Assembly: GCA_013398615.1 (NCBI GenBank)
Contig: VZSR01001685.1
Location: 35,139,907 to 35,203,906, forward strand
Length of the DNA stretch: 64,000 nt
Direction of reading: 5' to 3'
Source of the DNA: Brachypodius melanocephalos
Lineage: Eukaryota; Chordata; Aves; Passeriformes; Pycnonotidae
The translations under genes and the position numbers were made by a program. Below are positions 24,886 to 36,400 of this stretch, in pieces (position 1 is the first letter of the stretch; each line of letters starts with the position of its first letter). The notes under the pieces are model-generated. The model saw nothing but the letters and a program-made list of their open reading frames with translations, was not told the origin of the DNA and did not search any database.

Positions 24886-26440
24886 TTCTTTTCCTTTTTA
24901 AAGAGTTAATACCAACCCTCTCAGCTTCTACATTTCAATTTCTTGTTCTCAGGTATGAAATCTTAAAACTAGAAATAAATGGGAAAATGGAGAAGGGGCA
25001 GGATGGATTTTTACGCTGTTTCCATGAACAGCCTGTGGTACTGTGGGACGCTTTAGTTCCTGGGACATTTTGCTGCATAATCAAAGACCATTTCATGTTT
25101 TTAATAATGCCTGCTAGACTGCAAATAAAAACCTCTCCCATGACTGCATAAAAACCTCAATCATAGCTGAAAACATCTTAATAAAAGATTTTCTCAAGTA
25201 CCATCACATATCGTCTCCATGGCAACTACAGAAATTACATGCCAGGAAAAGCAAGAATAGGATTATAAACTTTTGCCAGTTTCCAGGTCCCACAGGAGAA
25301 ACAGGGAGGCAAGCTAGCACTGCCTGACCAGCTTCACCCACAAAATGGCCAGTTGGCTTGGAAATATGCTTCTACTGCTGCCCAGGAGCAGGCTGACTGG
25401 ATATTCTGGATATTCCTGTTTGACCCAGGCTAAATCCTGGTGGTCAAGGTAAGGTCCAAGCCACACCACTCCAAGCCTAGGAATATTAATCCCCAGAAGC
25501 TACAGCTTGGCTCACATTGAGAGGCTGTGCAGTTCCTATCCTTGCTTAATGTGGCCCCCTGGACCCCTAAACTGAGAGGCAAGGAGGTGACACAGGGCTT
25601 ATGGGAAGCTGCAGGCAAGCTCAAAACGGAACCATTTGAACAACTGAGTAAATAATGCTGTTCAGAGTTACATCAGGCAGGGCTAGACACAAGGAGTACT
25701 CCTGGAGAGATGTCTCACTCTCCATGTACACACAAATGTGCCTCCAAGCCAAGCACATTCCCTCCTGTTATTGTAGTACAACTCCTGCTGAAGTACAAAT
25801 GAGCTACTTCTGACTCTACTTCAATCAGAAACAGAAAACCCTGACAGAAATATAACCAGCTTAATACATTATTTAGCAAATCCTGAAAAGAATTTTTATA
25901 TAAAAATTTCCCTTTACCAGTGGAGAAGAATGACATGCCTCTTCCAGCACGCACCTCTCCAGCATCACTTTCAAACAGAGGCAGGCTTGTCTCCCATTCT
26001 AACTCAAACAATCTTCTGTTAGCTGTAACTAACCTTTCCTTTGATCTTCACAGAAAATGCTTCTCCACATCACAGCCTGAGTGAACACGCTCAGTTGTTG
26101 AAACACAGAGTCACCCATGTCAGACAGGGGTAAACAGGCAGGAAATCACAGGGCTTCCAAGCCAGTGGCACCTCAGAAATATTCCAACAGGAGTAACAAC
26201 AGGGCGTGGAAAAAAGACAAGACCTGACTGCATTTAGAATGAAGTTAGATCCATCTGTTAAAAGAATTACTTGATTTTATGGCAGGAGAAGGAGCAGCCC
26301 AAAGGCCCTTCCAGTCTGCAGTTCTTGCAGAGGAGGGGTGCTCCACTATAGTTCCTCACTTTCCTTCCTGCATCTCGTGCACTTGGCTCTCCTAGTTTCA
26401 TTTCCAGAATGTTAATCATTTACAGATAGTTCCTAATGGG

Positions 26441-26456
26441 AAAAAAAAAAAAAAAA
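26441..26456. repeat. A16 homopolymer
   Basis: Sixteen consecutive A on the plus strand. I looked for a retrogene or SINE body to its left and recognised none. Confidence 0.95.
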
Positions 26457-29400
26457 GTGGACTCCAGAAGGCAGAACCTTCTGCTTAGCAGCATTATTCA
26501 TTTAAATATAAACAACTGCTAGATTATCTGTGGTGATCTAAAACAAGAGGTCCTGCACTCTCTGAAATATTCACACATATGTAGATGGGTGCATACACAC
26601 AAACCCATAGCTGGATGCTTTTAATTTGCAGATACTTAGGTTCAAAACTGTAAGATGCAAATCTTGGAATAAAAAAGTGAACTCTAAAGAAATGTCCTCA
26701 CATGCAAGTTTCTTGCAAGAGCCTGAGATAAAGGTAGCAGGCTTGTGTTTGCTCAGCTGTCTCCCTGTGACACATTGTAGTTGTACATCTTGACATTTAC
26801 AAACTGTAGTTTACTGGTGTAAAGTATAAAAGCATTATTCTAATTATTATAAAAGCATTTTGTAATTCATGGTGAATGCTGACATAAAGAGTAAGTGTTT
26901 AGTTCACAGTAATCCAAAGCATCTACTTCATAGCTGCCTTCTGCAAAAGAAAACTAAGATCAGTGTAGCTGAATGATCCCTTCTATGTACCTTTAACACC
27001 TTTTTATATGCTCTGTTGTACTTACAGAGATAACAAGGTGGTGGTGTTTTTCCCCCTAGTTTTGAGTACTGTTGGTCTTTCAGAAACTGTATCTTATGTG
27101 GATTCTCCAATATAGAACTTGCTGTCTGTTCTTTTTTCTGCTATTTTAGCATTAGTATAGGATATAATGGTTACAGAGATTCTTCTTGACAGGGATTACT
27201 ACGGAAATGGGGTCAGGAAGATAAATTTCGTTTCAGGAATTAAAGAGATGAAGGAGAAGTGAGTATCCTTTCCATGAGCCAGATGCTATTATCTCTCACA
27301 TGCATGCTTGTTAAACCATGCACTGCTCTCCAGTTTGTCCTGGCAGTCTCTGATGTGTGGTTATCACAGCAGCCAGCAGCTCAGCCTCATGCAGCTGGAG
27401 CCACTCTTCCAGCAAGACGGGGGAGAAAATTGGAAGGGTAAAAGCACAAAAACTTGTGGGTTGACATAGAGACAGTTTAATAGATAAAGCAAGCACTGCA
27501 TGAGAAGCAAAGCAATCAGGAATTCACTCACTGCTTCCCATTGGTGTGTAAGTGTTCAGCCATTTCTACAAAAGCAGGGCTCCACCATGGGTAATGGTTA
27601 CCTAGCAGGACCAATGCCAAAGGTCCCTTTTCCCTTCTTCTCCCTGCATTATATGCTGGGCATGACACCATATGGTATGGAATATTCCTTTGGTCAGCTG
27701 GAGTCAACTGTCCCAGCTGTGTCCCCTTTGGGTTTCTTGTACAACCCCATCCTACATATTGATGGGGCAATATGAGGAACAAAACACACCTCAATGCTGT
27801 GCAAGCACTGTCCAGCAGTAACTGAACATCCTGATTGCTAGCAATACTTTTTTCATCACAAATCCAAAACACAGACCACACAAATTACTGTGAAGAACAT
27901 TAACTCTGGCAAAAACCAGTACAATAGTCAAGAGATGGAGCTAGAGTGTTGGTCAGGTGAAAGCTCCTATTATTTGTTTGACCAGAGCTTCTGCAACCAC
28001 TACAAGCTTTGCTCTTGGTCATCCTGACATGATGACTGAGTCATTGCTGCGTGATAACACAGACACTGAATGAAAATGTTCATGGTGCTTTAGTCATTGC
28101 TGGGAACAAAAGACTGTTACTAAAAGAGAGAGAAACAAAGGAAAGAAAATAATGTGATAAGAAGGCAATAAATACAAGAACCTTGTGACAATTACAAAGC
28201 AGAAAAAAGAATCCCCAAATCCACAGCAATATCCCCCCCAAAAAATGGAAAAGAAACATTAAGAAATAGTAGGTCAGAGTCATGAAGCAAAGTAAATGGA
28301 GTCATGATCTATCTACTCCCAGGGTGGAGCCCAGAAGATTAAACTAGGTTTTACTTGGGAGTTAACTGTGTGGGTACAAGTCTGTTATGCACACATACCC
28401 CGTATTTTGGTTGTTTTCACAGGAACATATTTACATTGGATCTATCCTTGGCTGTTGAAGAAACAGGCCTCAAGGGCAATCCATATCAGCTGGCAAAATT
28501 ACTTTGTTTCCAGAAGGATGACACTCAAGTCATTGAATACGTTAGCTGGGACTCTGGGGAACATTTCGGCTCCCATGAGGCTGATTTGGTTCTAGGGAAT
28601 TAAATGTCAGCAAGAGAGAGACATCTCCATAAAGGGATATGCACTTCTATGTTTCTGCTTCACCTCAGCCACCACGAAGAAGTCCTGTCCAAGAAGTATT
28701 TGCTTTGCTCTGAGTCATTGTTTTTGTGTGTGGAGGGACTTTCTCCAAACCTTGCACTTCACCATAGACCTCTACTTTACAGGGTTGTTTCTGCAAAACA
28801 CAGCAGGATACAAAGGGATATATAGCCAGAGAGCGGCTATGAGCCTCACCCAAGAGTTAAACTCTAGTGATTCTGTGATTTTTTGCTATCACAGTTCCAT
28901 AATCTCTCTTCATTTCCCCATTATGAGTAAAACAGTTCATATCACCAGACGAGGCCAAAGCTTCTGGCATAGCTGATGTAAATCGCCCATGAACATCATT
29001 GAGGAGAATGGAGTTACACCAGTATAACCTCAGTTTAAGCAGCACACATTTAGTTTGATACTGACTATTTACTTTTGAGCACACTGCAAATATCCCTTTC
29101 TTAAGAGCTGTGCTCCAGGCCTGGTGTTGATTCACACACCAACTGGCTGTTCTTTGAGGCTTCTGGCCACACGTTTCAAAGTCCATATTAGTCCAAGCAT
29201 GAAAAGCCTATCTCCCAACTGCTCATATTAGTGAATGCCATTCTTCTGGGACAGTCCATGGTGACATTATAAACATGAGCATAACAGTTTATACATGTCA
29301 CCAAAACTCCAAATAAAATAATCAGCCTTCAGTTACCAGGTTAGTCAAAGGCCCTCACCTCCCTAATGACTGCAGTGCACAGTGTGCTGTTTGTTCATCT

Positions 29401-31784
29401 TTTTAAAGCCTTGTTTTTTGAGTTTTGTCAAATTTCTGTTTGAGTAATTTGTTTTCTTTAGATTCCTTCAAAGAGGACTTAATCGGATATAGCAGATTGT
29501 TGGAGACAAGCAAGGATAAGATTCAGAAACCTTTTTAATCAATGCTCAAAGCAGACTTTGAGACTATAGTAAAAGAAGAATCATACTTAAGCTCCAAAGA
29601 GCAATGAGGTTTTTGAATCACAAAATCATAAGAGGCTGGTGTTACAGGTGAGATTTTACATGAAAGACAAATTTTATTTTAAAAATTACATCCATGAGTA
29701 TTTTCCTGTCAATTTACCCAGGCAAACTGCCTCACCAAGGAGTCAAACGAGTGCTAGGGCAAATGAAGCAGCAGAAGCACAGATTCAAGGTGGGAGCAAC
29801 ACTCCTCCTTTGTGTGACAGCAATGTCCTAGATCCACACAGCAACCTCATGAATTCTCAGGAGCAGACAGGTGCTGGTATGAGCAGCCAGACTTTCACCC
29901 TAAATGTCTTTGCAACTCACAGACATGCTGTGAGACTCGAAAATCAACACAGTGGCCACAGCCAATTTAATTTAAGGTCGTTACTTGTAGACCAGTCTAG
30001 AAGATGGGAACAGGAAGGGCAAAGCACTGCACTGAGCCAGGCACCTCCAAAGCACCAGAGGGATTCAGATTCATCCCATAAGTCTTTCCTCTCAATGCTG
30101 ACTAAAGGAAGAGGAGGACTCACCCTGGTCTGCTGGCTCCATAGTTTAGGCCCTCTAGTCAGTGGCTATGCTGGATATCAGACACAGCCTGCACTGTGCA
30201 CCCCGTTTTTCTGTAACATACTATTTCAAAGCAGTCCAAAGCAAAATTAAATTATGCACTAGGTAAGATATGTGCAATTAGTGATTCAAGTTTCTCTGCA
30301 TCTGTCTTCTGCACCCCACTTTCTGACAAATGACAAGTGTTTTAATGTTCCTTACTGCCTAGAAATTTCCTAATTAGCATTTTCACACCTCTTAAAACAG
30401 ATTAGCGTAATTACAAAGCTCCTGTTCAACTTGCAGTCACCTCAATCATCGGTAAAAAAAAAATTAAAAATCAAATGCAAATGTTCTTTAACATCCTCAG
30501 ACGAAAATTAAAACTAATTTTACCATAGCATCTGCTGGGAAGGGAAGCATTGAAAACAGTCTGAGATTTGTGAAAAATAGTCCAGTGAGAATCAGACAAC
30601 AGACATTGGGACAAGTTATAGCTGGTGCTTAGCATGGCCCCAGTTCTGCAAGAGTATCAATTTCCAATATCTTGGATGAGGTGTCCAGGAAGAGCTACCA
30701 AGACTCCTTCAAGATGAATTGTGAGGTATGAGCCTAAATAAAAGGGTTTTGCTTTGTTGTCTGTCAGGCTAGGAAACACTCCTGCAAGCAGGAGTGAAGA
30801 GAGCAATGCTGCCAGCAATGCTGAAGAGAGGAAAATATCCGGAATAGATGGACTGTGAGCTCTCCCATCATCAGCTTTTGCTTTGAGTCTGTGTGCCCCA
30901 GGCTCAGAATGCAGAGCTGGAGTGTTTTGCTGTTCTCTGCTGTCCAGCACCATGCTGGGCTTAGCAGGGAAACTGCCACAGGCACACGACTCCTTCCAGG
31001 CTTTGGAGGGGGGATCCAAGCAGGGCACTAGAGGCCAGCCAACAACACACACTAGAAAATTCTGTTCTGGGACCCAGAGAAGTGCCTCCTGGAAACCACA
31101 TAAGCAGGTCACTCCTCAAACAGACTTATAAACCTGCATACTGCCTCCAGTCTTTGGGCTACTTTCCCACTGTTCCAGACCTGCTGCTGCCTGTCCAGCC
31201 TCCTCTGTATTCAGAAGTATAAAGAGCTCCACGGTTTACTCCCACTCTGCTTGCAGTGGTTGATGGAAAAAAATCCTGCATTTCCCTATGGAATTTGAGA
31301 GCTGGGTGCAAACAGACAGGCAAAGGGTAATGCTTTCCTGTACTTATTTCCTTTATCTTTGAGTAATGAGTAAGTTCCCAAGCAGCAGCTGATCTCTCTT
31401 TAAGCTGGGGGCTGCAGTCTACAAGCTGTGTGCTAATTTCACATCTTTACATCTGCAGGGACAGTTGATGCTCAGCACAGCAGAATGGATGTATGAAGTT
31501 GAAAAAAGATACCAGCAATGTTTTCTAACCAATGTTCAATTTTGCCTTCTTGGTCACACTAAAGCTGATCAGAGCACAACCCTCAGCAGATCAGACCTAC
31601 AGCTCTGGCACAGCCTGAGAGCTTGTGTGCAAGCTGGCTCAGCTGACAGTTCTGCATCTAAGAGCCAAAGCCACAAACTCTTTTCTAGCAGACACTATTT
31701 AAATGGGCACTAAACCATAGAAAGCTGCTGGATTCTCGACAGCAGAACAACATTGGAAAACGGTGCAATGCTTCTTGCTTCTAG

Positions 31785-32024
31785 CTGCAATGGGCAGAAA
31801 CTGAAATACAGGAGATTCCATCTGAACACGAGGAAGAATTTTTTGCTGTGAGGCTGACAGAGCACTGAAACAGGCTGCCCAGAGAGGTGGTAGAGTCTTC
31901 TTCTCTGGAATGATTCAAAAGCCTTTTGGACACAATTTTGAGTAATGTGCTCTAGGGGGCCCTGCTTGAGGAGGAAGGTTGAACTAGATGATCTCTTCCA
32001 ACCTTACCCATCCTGTGATTGTGT
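31785..32024 (+). mobile_element. CR1 LINE 3' end, plus strand
   Basis: GCAATGGGCAGAAACTGAAA, then TTCCATCTGAACACGAGGAA, GAGCACTGAAACAGGCTGCC, CAGAGAGGTGGTAGAGTCTT, CTTGAGGAGGAAGGTTGAAC and TAGATGATCTCTTCCAACCT, ending at CCTGTGATTGTGTG. This is a 5'-truncated CR1 copy of about 240 bases, antisense to NIPAL2. Confidence 0.93.
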
Positions 32025-33570
32025 GCTTCATTATAACATTTAAGTTTTAAATTCCCCTATGAGAGATTCAAAAAGGTTGAAAGGCTAAACAAAGTCCTCT
32101 TCCTAAGTTTTGATTTATTAGGGCTGAAAATAATATACATTTCCCTAATACCTAAGAAATGGCATGCATTTTCTCCCAAACACATTTCCCACTAAGAAAA
32201 AGGAAACTGAAACTGCATGAACTCTGAAATCTGACAGGTAAAGGACAGCAGGATGAACTAGAGTCAGTGTTTTGATACCCTTGCTTGCTTTCAGTGAACG
32301 GTTTTAGAATAAAGAGCTGGACGGAGGGTGTTGAACAGCGAAAACTTCACTGCAGTCTTCATAGGTGAGTACACCAGCAGAAATCTGGGTCAGGACATTT
32401 GTCTCTACTTTCCTCATGCTCAGGGACTGGTTTACTGAATAACCTGACAAAGCTAACATCTGGAGTGCATCAGAGAGCAGAGTAGAGACAGAGGCATCCT
32501 ACAGAGACTGAGAAAATAGCATTAAAAACCCCAGGAGGGTGTGCTTTCACCTTTGACAGCATTTTTCTTCCTTCTTGAGGAGGAAATATGTCCTGATTGA
32601 AACCCACCTACCCCATGACCATGCTGCCCTCTGATTCCCAGTCACACTTCCTATGGACACCTTGACTTGCTCTAGAGCTTTTCCTAATTGAAAGCCATGG
32701 TTGGAAATGTCATTGCTCAAGTGTTTAAAATGTCCTGGTGAATGTTTGTAGGGATGTACCATGACAACATTTTTCTCTGGTGGTGGGGCCAACTAAAGAG
32801 ACCCTCATTGTTTCTGGGATGCTTCCTCAGCCAAGGCAAATGGAGAGAAAATCTTTCTCTCCATGGAAACAGCTCTCTGTCTTCCTGCCTTGGGTCCCTC
32901 ACAGCACAGGTGAAGCAGCCCTCATGGCATCAGAAATACCAGCAGGCATTGTGCTGCCACAGGAAAAAATGGGACCAAATGATGCTCTCACCTTGCTGAG
33001 GCTCAGTGGCACCAGACATCAAGCCACAGGTAAAGAGGGGAGAGCTGAAGCACTGAAGACATTCTTCTTGAACAGAATGACTTAAAAAACCTCAATTGTG
33101 GCATTCCACACAAATTCTAGATCTCACCTATATGATAGAAGGCAGAGTAGAAAGACCTTTACAAGAATCTGCTTAATCTGTGGGATTTCTCATCACACCT
33201 GATAGCAGCCACCACCGCTGGCTGATGAGACCACACAAGGGATCAGGCACATACTCACCACCTGCAGGCTGTGACAGACTGAGGGGGGACAAGAGGCCAC
33301 AGATCCATCTGAAGGAACTGTCAGCATTGTCAACCCCTAAATACAGAGCAGAATTTATTCATTCCTACAACCCACAAAATAAAACAATCTTTTGAGGTGG
33401 CTATCTGAGCAGCCAGTAATAACTTAGAGTCTATGAAGTGACAGGCAAAAAGGGAAAAAGAAGCAGAAGTGAAATAAATTTCTATCTCTGGCTCAGCTTC
33501 TGCACTTGAACAACTACACAAAGTGTCTACAGACATGTGAAACGCTGAGTTACAGAAGAGTTATTATGGG

Positions 33571-33680
33571 GCTATGGGTAACATGGTCTAGTGGAAGTTG
33601 CTCCTGCCTGTGGCAGGGGGTTTGGAACTAGCTGGCCTGTAATGGTCCCTTCCAACCCAAACTATTCTATGATTCTATTA
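33571..33680 (+). mobile_element. CR1 LINE 3' tail, plus strand
   Basis: ATGGTCTAGTGGAAGTTGCT, then CCTGTGGCAGGGGGTTTGGA, ACTAGCTGGCCTGTAATGGT and CCCTTCCAACCCAAACTATT, ending in the terminal repeats CTATGATTCTATTA. This is the last roughly 110 bases of a CR1 element with a well preserved 3' end. Confidence 0.93.
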
Positions 33681-36004
33681 CATCTGAGTTCTCAGTGATT
33701 GTTCTCACCCAGCTGTTTTCTCCTACTCTGATGCAAAGTCAAACCAAAATCAATACTGTAGATAATAATCTCAACTAATCCTGCAAATTGTTTCTGTCCA
33801 TAAACAACAATATTGCAAATAACTAAAAACCTATGAGAAATCCTGAGGGAAATGAAAATGTATTACACTGAGGCAATTACATACACTTTCTATTAAGCAG
33901 ACAAAGCCCACATGTTGTGGCTTCCTACACTCATTACTCCAGCAGACACAAAATATTACAATATTAGTTTGCAGGAAATACTTCAGGTAACTAAGTACAT
34001 ATTTCATCAGATTTTACTGCACCATTAAACACACTCATGTCCCATAACACACCATGCCTGTACAGGGAGGGCTGTGGGAGCATGGCTTGTGTGTTGCTGG
34101 TTTCAGAGATGCAGCTCCTCAAGCAGTATCAACAAAGCTATATCCATGCTGATGCCAAGGAGAAATCCTACCTCCACCTTTTTTCTCCATGGCCATGTGT
34201 GCCCCCTCTACCCTTATGCCAACAGCTAGCATCCAATCAGCCTGATCAGGGGCCTCTCAGGAGAATAATCCCAATTAAATCAAGACAAACAAGTGTAATT
34301 CCAACACAGAGGCATTATACTACACAGCCACGTGGGCACAGCCACTTTAAGGGCTCCACTCCAGGGAGCTGAGTGTTTACAGACATCACTGAAGGTCTAC
34401 TCTAGTACATGGCTTTCCCTAAAGAAGGTATCAGATCTCCAGTCCTGTGTGGATGTGTCTGATGCCCATGTGGCACCAGGCAACTCCAAGTGGCAGCTGT
34501 GCCAAGCCCCTCATGTCTAGGAGCTCTTGAAAGGGGATCTCACTCTTTCACCTCCTGATGAGGTTGAAGGGGCTGAAAAATACTCCCCCAGAAGTAACTC
34601 ACCTCAGCTGTCTTGGGATGAGCAGATCAGAGCCAGTGCAGTTATGGTCTCTTGTAGAGGGAGAAAACGAAGAGTTCCTTTTCAAACGAAGGGGATGAAA
34701 TGATCTCAAGAAAAGGGGAAGGGAAAGAGCCCCTGTGTGAAGACCTGAAAATGGGATGATCCACAGAATCACAGCCAGGATAGCCATGAATGAGAGGAGG
34801 AAATTGCTTCTGAGGCTTCCAAAAATGTAAAATGTGAAAGTGGGGGTCGACAGAAGAATTTAACTGTTGCAAAAATTAAGGTTGGCACCAACACATGACC
34901 TAAACTTACCTATTACTGCTCCAAAGCTAAACTAAAGTAAATAAAAGAACAGAACATCAGTCTCAACCACAGACACCCAAGTGGCTCTAAAATATTATCA
35001 AGGTCTACCCAGCAAACTACCATGTTTAAAAAATAGCAATGCAAGGCATGCAACAACCACAAGGAGTACAGGAGCAGGACTGGGAGGTTTTCCAAGCAAA
35101 CAACACCCCCTCCCCCCCACCTTGACATGCAGGTGGGTATCCCCATGCCAAGGGAATTCCCTACTGCTGCCATCATCTTCCTCACAGCCTTGGGACCCTA
35201 ATTCACAAACCCACAGTAAAAACCATTGGCCCCACATTCTTGTCTCCCAATAAGAGACCTCAGCTCTGGTCCTGGGAAGCACTGTCACCAGCCGCCAGGG
35301 AATTCCTGTGCACAGGAATCCTCAGTTTTCCTTCACTCTGAGAACATGGGGCTGAAAAATGCACCCTGGCAAGTGAATATCCATTCAGTAGCACATGCTA
35401 TTGAATCCAGAGGGGAAACTTTTTGGACCTTCTTCAGGCTATCACCTGCTACTGGGCTGCTCCTAGAAAAAGGAGAGCAGCTAGTTGCAAGCCATTTTAT
35501 GCACAATTTATACCAATACTTTACATCATGAAAAAGTGGTTTGCCTCTCATGCAGAGAAAATCAAGACTCTCTTTCCATCCCTTCTAGTTTGTGAAACAA
35601 AAAGCAGAGAAAAGGTAAAGGGTTTAATCAACCTCCAATTTATTTTTATTGTTAGCAGACGCTTCAAATTGCTAGTTCTCAGAGGCTGCTTCAGTCTCTC
35701 TTTTGCAGTTGCCTAAATCCATTGTCAGCACTGACAGCGACAGAAACACAGATGACAAAAACCAGCGATGCTCTAGCACAGAGCAGAGCTGCTCTGCCCT
35801 GTTCCTGCTCAGAGGGGCGGCCAGGGCAGGGCAGGCTGAACAATGCACTGAACACTCCAGTTCCAGGGGAGTGAAGAGGGAGCAGAGCCAGCAGCAAGCA
35901 GGTGCTGGAATGGGGCTCTGCAGAGCACACAGGAGAGAGGATTAAATTAATACCCCCCTCTCCGCAAGCCCTCCTGCTGCCGGTGCTGCACGGTGGGCAC
36001 TTAC

Positions 36005-36130
36005 CTTGTGTGTGCTGTACCAAGGGCCAGACAGGGGCCCACTCCCATTTCCCGATCCCCCAAAGGATGCATTCCAGGCTGCCTGGGGTGATGTCCATGT
36101 CCCTGCCCTCGGGCCCCAGCCACTGGCCAT
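36005..36130 (-). CDS. NIPAL2: NIPAL2 exon 1 (coding part): luminal/extracellular N-terminus
   Basis: On the minus strand an ATG at 36130-36128 opens 42 codons ending in ...GPLSGPWYSTHK, followed directly by the donor GTAAGT (36004-35999). The end of this exon matches the vertebrate NIPAL2 N-terminus, which has a glycine/asparagine-rich tail, an L-S-G-x-W-Y motif, and then the first membrane helix encoded by the next exon. Two N-glycosylation sequons are visible, N20-A-S and N28-G-S, consistent with a non-cytosolic N-terminus. The start was chosen because M-A-S gives a length (42) close to the mammalian exon 1 product (about 45) and the ATG is followed by G. The frame stays open upstream to another ATG at 36292, which would add 54 residues of low-complexity sequence I do not recognise. 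The phase 0 end joins exon 2 exactly. Confidence 0.88.
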
Positions 36131-36400
36131 GCCATGCACTGCCCCACCAGCGGGGAGGGCGGCTGTGAGGAGAGGCGAGCAGGATGTGGACGTGGCACTC
36201 CCTTCCTGCTGTGGGGAAGGCTCCTCACACGGCTCACTCTGCACACAGGTGTGCACAGCCAGGCCTGCGATTGCTGCTCTGCACCCGGACACCCTCAGCT
36301 GGGGACGAGCTGGGCCATAGGACAGCGAGGGGAGCTAGACGGAAGGTTTTGCTGCTCCTTCCCAGGGCATTCAGGTGCATTTTTTCCTGTCTCTGATTTC
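36131..36400 (-). promoter_or_regulatory. Probable 5' UTR/promoter of NIPAL2 (GC-rich)
   Basis: Sequence immediately upstream of the exon 1 ATG is GC-rich with a moderate number of CpGs (several between 36140 and 36320), against an AT-rich background on both sides. This fits a small CpG-island promoter for a broadly expressed gene. I see no convincing TATA box. An inverted repeat with 7-base arms (TGCACAC-AG-GTGTGCA) lies at 36240-36255. The transcription start cannot be placed from sequence alone. Confidence 0.45.

Larger units (their letters stand above)
18848..36004 (-). other. NIPAL2 intron 1
   Basis: A 17.2 kb first intron. It contains CR1 tails at 21216-21460, 24578-24885, 31785-32024 and 33571-33680, a 13-base tandem duplication at 22267-22292, and an A16 run at 26441-26456. 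A 203-codon plus-strand open frame at 29639-30250 has no recognised similarity and is probably fortuitous. I saw no additional NIPAL2 exon. Confidence 0.8.
1..36130 (-). other. NIPAL2: NIPAL2 gene, 5' half (five coding exons, 3' end beyond the window)
   Basis: Five exons on the minus strand splice in frame into the first 183 residues of a NIPA-like magnesium transporter (NIPA/Mg_trans_NIPA family, multi-pass membrane proteins that move Mg2+ and related divalent cations). Seen: junctions 36005/18847 (phase 0), 18779/14918 (phase 0), 14747/5501 (phase 1), 5442/3461 (phase 1), and a donor at 3340 (phase 0). All have GT donors and AG acceptors. From memory of the family, the best relative is NIPAL2 rather than NIPAL3 or NIPA1/2, because the exon 3 peptide contains NFTAYGFAPITLVAP and GCVSV, where NIPAL3 has a YAFAPLSLIVPL-type sequence. 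The vertebrate protein is about 370-380 residues, so roughly half is present. Exon 6 onward was not recognised between 1 and 3339. Introns are about 17.2, 3.9, 9.2 and 2.0 kb. The ortholog assignment rests on recall, not on a search. Confidence 0.9.

Noticed and set aside
29614..29655. GAATCACAAAATCATAAGAG resembling the reverse complement of a CR1 tail
   Set aside because: Only about 20 bases match and the following GGTTGGAAGG...GACCTT landmark is missing; too short to call.
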